Assembly (NCBI GenBank): GCA_016713535.1
Contig: JADJOY010000030.1
Span: 76,602 to 140,601, forward strand
Source: JADJOY01 sp016713535 [NCBI: Deltaproteobacteria bacterium]
Lineage (GTDB): Bacteria; JADJOY01
Reading direction: 5' to 3'
DNA length: 64,000 nucleotides
Below the pieces are notes generated by a model. It saw nothing but the letters and a program-made list of their open reading frames with translations, was not told the DNA's origin and ran no database searches. The translations under genes and the position numbers were made by a program. Below, piece after piece: positions 26,146-36,020 of the stretch. The stretch's first letter is position 1, and each line of letters opens with the position of its first letter.

Positions 26146-27037
26146 ATGCGCCTGCGCCGATCCGTGCTCTTCATGCCGGGCGACAGCCCGCGCAAGATCG
26201 AGAAAGCCGCCGCCCTCGACGTCGACGTGGTGGTGATGGACCTCGAGGACGGCGTCGCCGCCGCGCGCAAGGAAGAGGCGCGGCGCAGCATCGTCGACGC
26301 CCTCAAGCACCTCGACTTCGGGCGCACCGAGCGCTGGGTGCGCATCAACGTGCCGACCGGCGACCTGTTCCGCGCCGACATCGAGCAGACCGCCGCCGGC
26401 CAGCCCGACGGCTACATGATCCCCAAGGTGTCGTCGGCCGAGGACGTGCGGCGGGTCGAGCGCGTGCTCGAGGCGGTCGAGGCCGAGGTCGGGGGCGGCA
26501 CGTGGCGGCCGCGCCTCATGGCGCTCGTCGAGACCGCGCGCGGGGGTGGTGAACGCGTTCGAGATCGCGCAGTCGAGCGAGCGGCTGGTGGCGCTGCTCT
26601 TCGGCGCCGAGGACTTCGCGGGCGACGTCGGCGCCGAGCGCACCGTGGAGGGCGCCGAAGTGGCGTACGCGCGCGGCGCGGTGGTGGTGGCGGCGAAGGC
26701 CGCCGGCATCGAGGCGATCGACACCCTCTGCACCGACCTCAAGAGCACCGAGGTGCTGGCGCGTGACTCGGTCGCCGCCCGTCGCATGGGCTACGACGGC
26801 AAGATGTGCATCCACCCCAAGCACGTCGACACGATCCACCGCGCGTTCGATCCCACCGCCGAGCAGATCGCCCACGCCGCCCGGCTGGTCGCCGCGTTCG
26901 AGGCCCACCAGGAGCGCGGCGCCGGCGTGTTCGACTTCGAGGGGAAGATGGTCGACATGCCGATGGTGCGCGCCGCCGGGAAGGTGCTGGCACGGGCGCG
27001 CGCCGCGAACCTGGTGACGCCGCCGTTCGAGGCGTGA
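26146..27037 (+). CDS. HpcH/HpaI (CitE-like) CoA ester lyase, one frame break
   Basis: ATG 26146 with GGAGAG nine bases upstream. TIM-barrel CoA lyase of the citrate-lyase-beta / malyl-CoA type: RRSVLFMPGDSPRKIEKA, VVVMDLEDGVAAARK, WVRIN, YMIPKVSSAEDV, then in the next frame FEIAQSSERLVALLFGAEDF, KMCIHPKHVDTIHRAF. The break is at a G5 run (about 26,541-26,546): with four G the sequence reads ARGVVNAFEIA as expected. Repaired length is about 296 residues. Mg-binding Glu/Asp positions are present. Probable substrate is malyl-CoA or methylmalyl-CoA, given the adjacent mesaconyl-CoA-hydratase-like gene. Confidence 0.85.
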
Positions 27038-27059
27038 GCGCCAGCCGATCCGTTTCACC

Positions 27060-27090
27060 GTAGGGGCGGGGCCTGCCCCGCCCGCCCCAT
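27060..27090. repeat. Hairpin GGGGCGGGG-CCT-GCCCCGCCC between genes
   Basis: A strong GC inverted repeat just after the CoA lyase stop codon and before the GTPase-like gene. It belongs to the TAGGGGCGG... hairpin family also seen in the tandem array. It could terminate the lyase transcript, though there is no T-tract. Confidence 0.6.
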
Positions 27091-27141
27091 CCCGGCGCGA
27101 GGCCCCGCGGCCGCGCTCGTTCCGGATCGAGGACCTCTCGC

Positions 27142-28176
27142 ATGGATCCGTTGCTCGCGTTCCTCCAGAAGTGGCTGGCGCAGAAGATCCAGCGCTACGG
27201 CGTCGAGCGTGGTGCCATCTCGATCGAGGAGTCGATCGACCAGCTCCTCGCCGACCCCGCGAAGCAGGGCTGCACGGTGAAGCTTGGCGACGCCGAGAAG
27301 GCGCTCCTCGCCGCGCTCAAGGAAGTGAACCGCGCCAAGAAGCCGTTCCTGAACCTGTTCGGCCGGCAGGACCGCGGCATCGCCGTGCTCGGCCCCTCGG
27401 GAGCGGGGAAGACCGTGATCGCCGACCGGCTGCGCGACGCGACCTCGCTGCGCGTCGACCGCGCGGTGCGGTGGTCGCCGCGCGAGCGCCCACGCTCCTC
27501 GATCCACCTCGAGAAGACCCGCACCGTGGCGCGCGGCAAGATCCTGCCCGTGCTCACCGTGCCCGGCACGCAGATCCAGAGCCGCGACGGCTGGGACCGC
27601 CTGGCGCAGACGTTCCTCGACTCGCCGCCGCAGGTGGTGGTGGTGACGGTCGCGGGCGGCTTCCTCGCCACCGCCGACCGCGACCTCGAAGGCACCTTCC
27701 GCCGCCCCAACTCGAGCAAGGTGCTGGCCAACCTCGAGGAGTACCTGCGGGCGTGCCGCGCCGAGGAGGCGCGCCACGTCAACGAGTTCATGGACTTCGT
27801 GAAGGCGCGCCGCAAGGTGGCGCTCGGCCGCGAGAGCATCGGCGACGAGGACGTGCTGACCACCCGCATCCGCGCCTTCGTCACGGTGGTGAACAAGCGC
27901 GACCTGTGGGGCATCGATCCCAAGGGTCGCCTCGCCGAGACCTACCGCGATCCGTTCTCCGACTACGGCAAGGCGATCAACCGCATGCGCGGTACCTGGG
28001 GGCCGGGCGACGGCAGCACCCACGACGTGCTGCCGATGTTCACCTTCGGCGGCGGCTTCCACCCCTACGCCGAGGCGCGCGGGCTGATGCTCACCGAAGC
28101 GCACGCGGCGGCCGACACGCTGCTCCTCAAGGCGCTGCTCCTGTATCGGTTCGCCGGGGCGAGCGGCGGCGCGTGA
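27142..28176 (+). CDS. P-loop GTPase-domain protein of unknown function
   Basis: 344 residues from ATG 27142. The nucleotide-binding motif GPSGAGKT (Walker A/G1) is near residue 91 after a helical N-terminus. A G3-like region is around LTVPGTQIQSRDGWDR, and the G4 motif NKRD occurs in VTVVNKRDLWGI. A helical C-terminus follows. The NKxD motif supports GTP rather than ATP. No named GTPase family is recognised; the N-terminal 80 residues have no clear domain. It follows the lyase gene after a small hairpin, so may be transcribed alone. Confidence 0.65.
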   Translation: MDPLLAFLQKWLAQKIQRYGVERGAISIEESIDQLLADPAKQGCTVKLGDAEKALLAALKEVNRAKKPFLNLFGRQDRGIAVLGPSGAGKTVIADRLRDATSLRVDRAVRWSPRERPRSSIHLEKTRTVARGKILPVLTVPGTQIQSRDGWDRLAQTFLDSPPQVVVVTVAGGFLATADRDLEGTFRRPNSSKVLANLEEYLRACRAEEARHVNEFMDFVKARRKVALGRESIGDEDVLTTRIRAFVTVVNKRDLWGIDPKGRLAETYRDPFSDYGKAINRMRGTWGPGDGSTHDVLPMFTFGGGFHPYAEARGLMLTEAHAAADTLLLKALLLYRFAGASGGA

Positions 28177-28224
28177 GCCGCGGCGCGTGGCTGTGAGCGA
28201 TCCGCGACGACCGAGGCGTTCGCG

Positions 28225-28290
28225 GGGGGCCGGAGCCCTCCGCGCTACGAAAACCTCCGGAGGGACGGGAGGGCCATCCGCCGTCGCCGG
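28225..28290. repeat. GC-rich hairpin pair upstream of the GNAT gene
   Basis: Degenerate copy of the double hairpin at 7,412-7,495: GGGGGCCGGAGCCCTCCGCGCTACGAAAA, then a GGAGGGACGGGAGG-GCCATCC unit. The shared GCGCTACGAAAAC core makes the relationship clear. It extends the open frame upstream of the acetyltransferase without being part of it. Confidence 0.6.
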
Positions 28291-28294
28291 ATCG

Positions 28295-29212
28295 GTGGCG
28301 CGGGTCCGCCTGCGGCGGGCGCGGCCGTCCGATCTGGCGGGGTGTGCCGCGGTCTTCGCCGAGTCGTCCGCCGACCTGGCGCGGCGTCAGGGGCAGATAC
28401 CCGCGCCGCCCGACCCGCGCGTCATCGCACTCAGGCTCGGCCACCTCCTCGGCACCGATCCCGCCGGCTTCCACGTCGCGGTGCGCGGCCCGCGCGTGGT
28501 GGCGTTCGCCAGCACGATCCTGCGCGAGCGCGTCCACTTCCTGTCGATGGCGTGGGCGCTGCCCGAGGTCCAGAGCGGCGGCCTCGGGCGCGCGCTGGTG
28601 GGGCGGGCCTTCGAGCAGCCGGGGGCACCCGCCGGCGCCGCGCGCTGCGTGTACGCGTCCCTCGACCTGCGTGCGCAGCGGCTCTACCTCGACCTCGGCA
28701 TGGTGCCGCGCACGCTGATCTACGTGCTCGGCGGCGCGCCACACCGCCTGCCGCCCGCGCCCGCCGAGCGGCTCGAGCTGGTGCCGCTCGGCGCGCCCGG
28801 CCACCCATCTCGCGAGGCGCTCGCCTGCGCCGCGGCCTTCGACCGCACGGTGCGTGGCTGCCGTCGCGACGCCGATCACCGCTTCGAGCTCGCACAGCCC
28901 GGCGCTCGGCTCTTCGCGGCGCGCCACCGGGGTCGCCGGGTGGGCTACGTGTCGATGGACGGAGCCGGCAGCATCGGCCCGGGCGCGGTGACGAACGAGC
29001 GCTTCGCCGCGCCGCTCGCGTGGGCCGCCCTCGCGAAGGCGCGAGAGGCCGGGATCGAGCGCGTGCGGATGCGGATCCCGGGGCTCAACGGCGCCGCGCT
29101 GAGCGTGGCGTTCGCGGCCGGTCTCGGCGTGCAGCTCATCGGCGCCTGGATGTCCGACCGCCCGGTCGGGAGGCTCGAGGGCTACCTCGGCACGTTCGGC
29201 GATCTCTTCTGA
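28295..29212 (+). CDS. GNAT-type N-acetyltransferase (tandem-domain)
   Basis: 305 residues; GTG 28295 is chosen because the open frame upstream runs through a dispersed hairpin module (28,225-28,290) and family sequence begins at VRLRRARPSDLAGCAAVF. The first GNAT half shows VHFLSMAWALPEVQSGGLGRALV (acetyl-CoA loop QxxGxG-like) and ASLDLRAQRLYLDLGM. A second, weaker GNAT-like half (GRRVGYVSMDG, GLNGAALSVAFAAGL) follows, as in dual-domain acetyltransferases. The substrate is not inferable. Confidence 0.75.
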   Translation: MARVRLRRARPSDLAGCAAVFAESSADLARRQGQIPAPPDPRVIALRLGHLLGTDPAGFHVAVRGPRVVAFASTILRERVHFLSMAWALPEVQSGGLGRALVGRAFEQPGAPAGAARCVYASLDLRAQRLYLDLGMVPRTLIYVLGGAPHRLPPAPAERLELVPLGAPGHPSREALACAAAFDRTVRGCRRDADHRFELAQPGARLFAARHRGRRVGYVSMDGAGSIGPGAVTNERFAAPLAWAALAKAREAGIERVRMRIPGLNGAALSVAFAAGLGVQLIGAWMSDRPVGRLEGYLGTFGDLF

Positions 29213-29313
29213 AGCTCGGGCCGGGCCGCGCCGGCGCCGCGGCTTCGGTCGGCGCTTGTGACGTTCGAGGGATCCGAGGGCTACGCTGCGCCCGTCGGGG
29301 TGTGGAGACACGA

Positions 29314-30341
29314 ATGAAGCGACGAACGTGGGCGGTGGTGGCAGGGCTCCTCGGGCTCGTGCTCGGGTGCGGCGGCGGCAGCGGCGGTGGCAACGACGGC
29401 GGCGGCATCGGCGATCCATCGGCGCGGGTCGCCGAGGTCGAATACGTCGACGGCAAGCCGGCGCTCTTCGTCCAGGACGGCAACGGCGCCAACCGCCAGC
29501 GCATCCACTTCACCGGCGCCACCGACTCCATCCCCGGCAACGGCGCCGACCTGGTCGTGGCGGACGACGAGATCCTGGCGCTCGGCCCGCTGCGCTGGAG
29601 CCCCGACGCGCGCCGCCTCGCGGTGGTCGTGACGCTCGCCTTCGAGCAGTCCGAGATCGTGGTGGTGAACGCCGACGGCTCGAACGCGACGGTGGCGAGC
29701 GTCAACACCCCGCTCGTGCTGGGCCGTCCCGACTGGTCGCCGGACGGCACGCGCCTCGTCTACGGCATGAGCACGCTGCCGGTGGCCGGCGGCGTCGACG
29801 CGTTCCAGACCGAGCTCGCCACGTCCACCGTCACGCGCCTCACCGAGGGCGCCAACGTGGGTGGCCCCGGCGGCGAGCGCGCTACGCGAGCGATGGCCAG
29901 TCGGTGCTGTGGTCGAAGGCGAGCGCGGGCGGTGACGATCCCTGCGCCGATCCCAAGAGCAGCGTGAAGCGGCTCGCCCTCGGCACCGGCGTCGTGACCG
30001 ACGTCGCGACCGCGGTGCAGGGCGAGGTCCAGGGCGTGGTCCGCGACGGCACGCGGGCGCTGGTGGCGCGGAACGAGTCGCTCGACGCGGGCGGGCGCAC
30101 GGTGCGGGCGCTGGTCTCGGTGCCGCTCGACGGGCGCGGCAGCGAGATCGAGCTCGCCAACGGCGTCCTCCAGTACGCGGTGGTGATGGAGGGCGACGCG
30201 CGCGCGCTGACGGTGATCGACGTCTCCACCGATCCGAGCACGCCCAAGGTCGCGTACGTGACGCTGCCGGTGACCGGCGAGGCGGGTCAGCCCGGCGCGC
30301 TCGGGAACCAGACCGTCGCGGCGGACGTGTATCGTCGCTGA
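29314..30341 (+). CDS. TolB-like beta-propeller lipoprotein, one frame break
   Basis: ATG 29314 with GGAG eight bases upstream. Signal ends in lipobox VLGC followed by GGGSGGGNDGGG, a typical lipoprotein linker. WD40-like/TolB repeats are visible: LRWSPDARRLAVVVTL, PDWSPDGTRLVYGMST, YASDGQSVLWSKASAG. The frame changes near 29,870-29,885 (GGPGGERA to RYASDGQ), one-base error likely. About 342 residues after repair. Probably an envelope-anchored protein of unknown binding target; it is followed after 20 bp by a TPR membrane protein gene, so the two may be an operon. Confidence 0.72.
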
Positions 30342-30361
30342 AGAAGCGGGGTCGCGGGGCG

Positions 30362-31924
30362 ATGACGAAGGGGCGCGCCGGCGGCGAGGACGACAGCGAC
30401 GTCGTCGACGCCGAGTTCGTCGAGGTGGTGGTCGCGCCGGCGCCGCGCCATTCGACCGACGACCTGGTGCGCGATCGGCCGCCGCGCCCCTCCCGGCCGC
30501 CGTCCGCGCCGCGCCGCGGGCGGCGCTCCATCGGTGGCTACGGCGCGGTCGCCATCGTCGCCACGGTGCTGATGGGCGCCGTGGTGGCCACGATCCACCA
30601 CGCGCGCACCGCGGGGCGCGCCGCGGTCGAGCGCGGCCGCCTGCTCGCCTTCTACGAGTCCCTCATGCCGGAGGCGGGTCCGAGCGCGATCGCGCCCGAC
30701 TTCGTGCCGCGCGGCCAGGTCGAGAGCGGCGGGCTGCGCTCGGTGAGCCTCCTCGACGCGGCGAGCGCGCGGGTGAAGGCCGAGCTCGGCGACGATCCTG
30801 CGCTCGAGTCGCACGCCCGGCTCGTGCTCGGTAGTGCCTATCGAGTGCTCGGCCTCGGCGATCCGGCGCGCCGCGAGCTCGGCCGCGCGCTCGAGCTGAG
30901 CCGCGCCCACGACGGCGCCGAGTCGCGCGCCTACGCGCGCCGCGCCACCGCGCTCGCGGCGGCCGAGGCCACGGGCGGCGACGTGCGGGTCGCCGAGCGC
31001 CTGCTGCGCGAGGCGCTCGCGATCCTCGAGAAGGGCAGCGTGAAGGACGAAGCGCGCTGGCTCGCGACCGCGGAGCTCGGCAGCACGCGCTACCGCCGCG
31101 GCGACCTCGACGGCGCCGACCACGAGCTGGCCGCGGCGCTCGAGGGCCTGCGCGCCCACGTCGACGTGAAGCACGCCGCGCTCGCGGTGATCCTCGCCAA
31201 CCTCGGCGTGATCGCCGACGTGCGCGGTGACCTCGGTGCCGCCACGACCGATTTCCAGCACGGCCTCGACGTCCTCGCCGCCGGCCCCACGGGCGCGAAT
31301 CCGGAGGCCGCGTGGATGGCCACTCGTCTCGCGGCGCTGTGGCTCGTGAAGGGGCGGGACGCGGAGGCGCAGGCGCTGCTCGAGACGGCCATGGACACGT
31401 GGGGCCGCACGGTCGGCGGAGATCACCCGAGCACGATCGTCACGCGCGCGCGGCTGGCGCAGGCGCTCGCGCGGCAGCACGACGCGGCGCGCGGCGAGCC
31501 GATCGCGCGCGAGGGACTGGCGCTCGCGACGCAAAGCGCGCCCCGAGGGCCACGACGATCGCGCGCTGGCCCAGACGGCACTCGGCGAGGTGCTGATCGA
31601 GCTCGGCCGCGCGAGCGAGGCGGAGGCGCTCTTGCGCACGGCGCTCGCGAGCCGCCGCTACGCGGCGCCCGACGGCAGCGCGGCGGCGGCGGAGACCGCG
31701 GGGCTGCTGGTCGACTGCCTGATCGCCGCGAACCGCATCGCCGAGGCCGAGCCGATCGCGGTCGAGGCGGTGCGTGAGGTCGAGACGCACCAGGGCGCGG
31801 CGAGCCCGCGCACCCGCCGCGCGATCTCGCGTCTCGCCGAGCTCTACGAGCGCACCAACCGCCACGCGGAGGCGGCCGAGCTGCTCGGCCGCCTCGACCT
31901 GAAGCCGCCCCGGGCGAGCCGTAG
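30362..31924 (+). CDS. Membrane-anchored TPR protein, one frame break
   Basis: ATG 30362, 20 bp after the TolB-like gene. An acidic, Pro/Arg-rich cytoplasmic N-terminus of about 55 residues precedes one transmembrane helix (GAVAIVATVLMGAVVATIHH). TPR repeats fill the rest (ESHARLVLGSAYRVLGLGD, RAYARRATALAAAEATGGD, LILANLGVIADVRGDLGAA-type units, HPSTIVTRARLAQALARQ). The frame shifts near 31,540; the last repeats (VLIELGRASEAEALLRTAL, ISRLAELYERTNRHAEAAELL) continue in the next frame. No stop is met near the expected end because the frame runs into a hairpin module, so the end given is approximate. Resembles the TPR sensor part of large kinases, but no kinase domain is present. Confidence 0.68.
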
Positions 31925-31949
31925 GCGCGGCGACGGATGCCATCGCGGT

Positions 31950-32040
31950 GCCGGCTGGAGGGCGGTCGCTTCGTCGACCGCCCCAGGACGATCCGCCCGG
32001 AGCGCGTCCGCTCCGTCGGACGCCAGCGTTCCCCGTGCTA
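31950..32040. repeat. Hairpin modules between TPR gene and GH92 gene
   Basis: Holds GGCTGGAGGGCGGTC-GCTTCGTC-GACCGCCCC and GGAGCGCGTCCGCTCCGTCGGACGC hairpins. The first matches the module at 17,735-17,765 and its reverse complement matches the one at 63,238-63,262. It removes the expected stop of the TPR gene and may have inserted there. Confidence 0.6.
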
Positions 32041-32050
32041 TCACGGGGCG

Positions 32051-34405
32051 ATGCCGCTTCGATCGCGTCTCTCTCGGGCCGCCGCGGCGCTCGTGTTCGC
32101 CTCGCTCGCCGCGTGCGGCGGCGGCTCGGGCGGCGGCGGCGCCTCGTCGCCGCCGCTCGACGATCTCGCGCGCTACGTCGATCCGATGATCGGTACCCTG
32201 GGCTCGGGGAACGTGATCCCGGGACCGAGCCTGCCGCACGGCTTCGTGAAGCTCTCGCCGGACACCAACGCCGGCACCGGTGACATCGACGCCTACGAGT
32301 ACGCCAACGACAAGATCGAAGCCTTCAGCCACACCCACCTCGAAGGTCCGGGGGGTAGCTTCAACGGCTACAGCCAGCTCGGCGTGATGGCGGTGGTCGG
32401 GAACCCCGGCTTCACCGAGAGCGCTTACGCGCAGCGCTTCTCGCACGCGAGCGAGGTGGCCGAGCCCGGCTACTACGCCGTCACCCTCGACGACTCGGGC
32501 GTGCGCGCCGAGCTCACCGCCACGGCCCGCGTCGGCGTCCATCGCTACACGTTCCCGGCCACCGACCGCGCGCGGCTCTTGATCGACGTGAGCCACAACC
32601 GCGGCTTCGCGGTGGGCGGGTGGGTGGAGGTGGTCGACGCGCGAACGGTGCGCGGCTTCGGGCTCTACCAGGCCAACCCGCTGGTCGCGGTGTTCACCGG
32701 CTCGGCGCCCGGCGACACGGGCTTGAGCCCGCTCTACTTCCACGCGGTGGTCGATACGCCGAGCCGCGCCGCGGGCACGTGGAGCGGGACCAGGGGCCAG
32801 CCCGGAGTGTTGCGCGCGGAGGGCGCGGACATCGGCGCCTTCCTCGACTTCACCACCGGCGAAAGCCAGGCAGTCGTGCTGCGCGTGGGCGTCTCCGCGA
32901 TCGACGTCGAGCAGGCGCGCGCGAACCTGGAGCAGGGCGCCGGCGAGCTGCCCTTCGATGCCATCCGCGCCAGCGCGCGGGCCGCCTGGAACACGGTGCT
33001 GAACCGGGTCGCCGTCGACGGCGGCGGCGACGACCAGCGCGTCCAGCTCTACACCGCGCTCTACCACACGCTGCTCCAGCCCGTGGACTTCACCGAGGGC
33101 GGCCGCTACTGGAGCGGCGCCGACGGCGTCGGGGCGGTGTACGAGGCGCGGCGCGGAGGCGCCTTCTACTCCGACGACTGGTGCCTGTGGGACACGTTCC
33201 GCACCACGCATCCGCTGCAGACGCTCGTCGAGCCCGAGCGCCGCGACGACGTGGTCCAGTCGTACGTCGACGCGTACCAGCAGTCGGGCTGGCTGCCCAA
33301 GTGCAGCTGGCGGGCGACCGGCGACTCACGGGTGATGATCGGCAACCACCAGGGCTGCATGGCGCTCGACGCGTGGCGCAAGGGCTTCCGCGGCTTCGAC
33401 GCCGAGACCTTCTACGACGCCGCGAAGAAGAGCGCCGACCTCGACGAGAACCCGGTGCCGGCGCTCGGCTGCGGCTACTTCGAGCGCGGCACGCCGCCGA
33501 GCTACGTGAAGAACGGCTTCGTGGGGCTCGAGTGCGACGTGACGCAGGCGGCGGCGATGACGCTCGAATACGCCTACGACGACTGGTGCCTGAGCGAGCT
33601 GGCGGGCGAGCTCGGTCACGGCGACGACGCCGAGCGCTACGCGGCGCGCGCCCAGAACTACCGCAACCAGTGGAACGCGGCGAACCAGTCGATGCAGGCG
33701 CGCTTCGGCTGGGGAGCGTGGCTCGAGCCCTTCGATCCCACGGCGACGTGGGGCTTCACCGAGGCCAACGCGTGGATCTACACGTGGTTCGTGCCGCACG
33801 ACGTGCCCGGCTTGATGGAGCTGATGGGCGGCGCCGCGCCGTTCGCCGCCAAGCTCGACACCTTCTTCGACGGCGGCCACTACGACGCCTCGAACGAGCC
33901 CGACTTCCACGCGCCCTACCTCTACGCGTGGGCCGGCCAGCCGGCGAGCACCGCGCGCCGCGTGCGCGCGCTCCTCGACTCTTCGTTCTCGTCGCGGCCC
34001 GATGGGCTGCCCGGCAACGACGACGCCGGCGCCACCAGCGCCTGGCTCGCCTTCTCGATGCTCGGGCTCTACCCGGTGACGCCGGGCGCGCCCGTCTACG
34101 TCCTCGGCACGCCGAGCTTCGAGCGCGCCGAGCTCAGGCTCGGCGACGCGAGCGGGCGCCACGCGCGCAGCTTCGTGATCGAAGCGCCCGGCGCCTCGCC
34201 CGCGAGCCCGTACGTGCAGCGCGCCACGCTGAACGGTGCCGCCCTCGAGCGCGCCTGGCTCACCCACGACGAACTCGCCGCCGGTGGCACGCTGGTGCTC
34301 GAGATGGGCAGCACGCCGAGTACGTGGGCGACGAACGGTTCACCGCCGCCGCCCAGTGGTGGAGCTCTCGAACGAGATGAACGGGTCTTCGTGGCGCCTG
34401 GGTGA
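32051..34405 (+). CDS. GH92 alpha-mannosidase lipoprotein
   Basis: 784 residues, normal for family GH92. Lipoprotein signal with lipobox LAAC and a Gly/Ser linker. The N-terminal beta-sandwich begins at RYVDPMIGTLGSGNVIPGP and includes PHGFVKLSPDT and FSHTHLEGPG. The (alpha/alpha)6 catalytic domain has YTALYHTLLQPVDF, YSDDWCLWDTFRTTHPLQ, GNHQGCMALDAW and GLPGNDDAGATSAWLAFSMLGLYPVTPG, where the catalytic acid and base and Ca-binding residues lie. These enzymes are Ca-dependent exo-alpha-mannosidases acting on 1,2-, 1,3- or 1,4-linked mannose, for example of N-glycans. The frame is intact throughout. Confidence 0.93.
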   Translation: MPLRSRLSRAAAALVFASLAACGGGSGGGGASSPPLDDLARYVDPMIGTLGSGNVIPGPSLPHGFVKLSPDTNAGTGDIDAYEYANDKIEAFSHTHLEGPGGSFNGYSQLGVMAVVGNPGFTESAYAQRFSHASEVAEPGYYAVTLDDSGVRAELTATARVGVHRYTFPATDRARLLIDVSHNRGFAVGGWVEVVDARTVRGFGLYQANPLVAVFTGSAPGDTGLSPLYFHAVVDTPSRAAGTWSGTRGQPGVLRAEGADIGAFLDFTTGESQAVVLRVGVSAIDVEQARANLEQGAGELPFDAIRASARAAWNTVLNRVAVDGGGDDQRVQLYTALYHTLLQPVDFTEGGRYWSGADGVGAVYEARRGGAFYSDDWCLWDTFRTTHPLQTLVEPERRDDVVQSYVDAYQQSGWLPKCSWRATGDSRVMIGNHQGCMALDAWRKGFRGFDAETFYDAAKKSADLDENPVPALGCGYFERGTPPSYVKNGFVGLECDVTQAAAMTLEYAYDDWCLSELAGELGHGDDAERYAARAQNYRNQWNAANQSMQARFGWGAWLEPFDPTATWGFTEANAWIYTWFVPHDVPGLMELMGGAAPFAAKLDTFFDGGHYDASNEPDFHAPYLYAWAGQPASTARRVRALLDSSFSSRPDGLPGNDDAGATSAWLAFSMLGLYPVTPGAPVYVLGTPSFERAELRLGDASGRHARSFVIEAPGASPASPYVQRATLNGAALERAWLTHDELAAGGTLVLEMGSTPSTWATNGSPPPPSGGALERDERVFVAPG

Positions 34406-34438
34406 ACCGACCTGGCTATAGACGGCGGTTGCCGAATC

Positions 34439-35826
34439 GTGAGGCGTCGGTCGCAGGTCCGGCGCCTGCGTGGTGGCTCTGTCCTCCTGCTCGTCTCGTT
34501 GGCCTCCGAGGCGCAGGCGCAAGCGCCGGCCGTCCGTTTGGCGGCAACCGCGCCGCCGAGCCCCGTGGGTTCGGGGCACGGGCCGTAGGCTCGGGGTCGG
34601 CCTTCATCGCGCTCTCGCGGACGATGCGACGGCGGCTTCGTGGAATCCCGGCGGGCTGGTCCAGCCGAGCGGCCCGAGATTTCGGCGGTGGGCCCAGGGA
34701 CCTACCAGACGTCGTCGGGAGCGAGCTTCGACGACCAAGACGGGCCGATCGCCGTCGAACGCGAGGTGGCCGACGCCGAGGTGGGGGCCCTCGGCGTGAA
34801 CTACGCGAGCGCCGCGGTGCCGTTCGCGGTGCGCGGCCTCAACCTCGTCGCCTCGCTCAACTACCAGCAGAAGCTCTCGTTCGCCCGCGAGGCCACCGCC
34901 TTCATCCAGAGCACGGGTCCGGGGCTGGTGGAGGAGGACGTCGTCGAGTTCGAGCAGCAGGGCTGGGTCTACGCGATCGCACCGGCGCTTGCCGCCGAGA
35001 TCACGCCGAGCCTCTCGGTGGGGCGGCCGTCGAGCACTGGTTCGACGGGATCGGACGGGAGTACGCCTGGCGCCAGCGGGTCCGCCAGTCGTTCGACCTG
35101 GTGCTGAACGGCGAGCCGGCATCCGGAGCCTCGCGTTCAACCACGGACTTCCGGGACTTCGACGGGACGGGTGGGACGATCGGAGTGTTGTGGCGGGATC
35201 CGGCGGGGATCTCGGCTGGCGCGGTCGTCCACGTGCCGTTCCAGGCGCACTTCGATCTCGCCGGCCAGGTCACGGACGCCAACGGCGCCGAGTCCACGCG
35301 GGCCCAGCACCTCACGATGGAGGTGCCCGTGTCGTACGGGTTCGGTATCTCGATCCGGCCGTCGGATCGGCTCACGTTCGCCGCCGACTTCACGCGGGTC
35401 GAGTGGGGTGACTTTCGCTTGATCGACGAGCGTGGCAACGAGTTCTCCGCCGCCGGCGACCCGGTCGGCGCGGGCAACGAGTTCCTGAACCCGGGTGACC
35501 CGGTCTCGCCGGGGGTAGACGCGACGAACACGATCCGACTCGGCGTCGAGTACGTGATCGCGGCCGAGCGCCCCGGGTTCACCACCCGCGCAGGTGCTTT
35601 CTACGACCCGGAGCCGTCGCGAGGCGCGCCCGCATCGTTCTGGGGTGGCAGCGTCGGCCTCGGCTTCACGACGGAGCGGTTCAGCGTCGATCTCGCCTAC
35701 CAGCTCCGGGTTGGGCTCGACGTGACTCGCACCGCCACCCAGCGCAGCGTGCTCCAGACCCGCGATCGCGCCGGGATCGACGAGTTTCGTCACGAGTGTT
35801 TGTTGTCGACCGTTTACTACTTCTGA
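34439..35826 (+). CDS. FadL/TodX-type outer-membrane transporter, several frame breaks
   Basis: GTG 34439 opens a signal peptide (VLLLVSLASEAQAQ). Family sequence follows in three frames: PRGFGARAVGSGSAFIAL, LADDATAASWNPGGLVQPS (the conserved FadL N-terminal plug motif), NYASAAVPFAVRGLNLVASL, IAPALAAEITPSLSVG, then HFDLAGQVTDANGAES-type and VPVSYGFGISIRPSDRLTFAADFTRVEW strands. The C-terminus is STVYYF with the terminal Phe typical of Omp85-assembled barrels. Breaks are near 34,540, 34,615, 34,685 and 35,025. FadL proteins let hydrophobic compounds such as fatty acids or aromatics cross the outer membrane. The presence of this family shows a diderm cell. Confidence 0.78.
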
Positions 35827-36020
35827 GAACGCATTCCGGAGCAGCTGGACGGCGGCGCGCTGCGCCTCCCGGCCCAGCCGCTGGCGCTCGGGCGCCGCTT
35901 CTCGTGGCGCGGGCGTGAGCAAAGCCGCGGAAATCCGCGGAGATCGCGACCTGCGCGGTTGGCCTCGTGCTTGCGTGACGAATCGCCCGAGCTCGCCTCC
36001 CCGTCGGCGAGGAGACTCCC

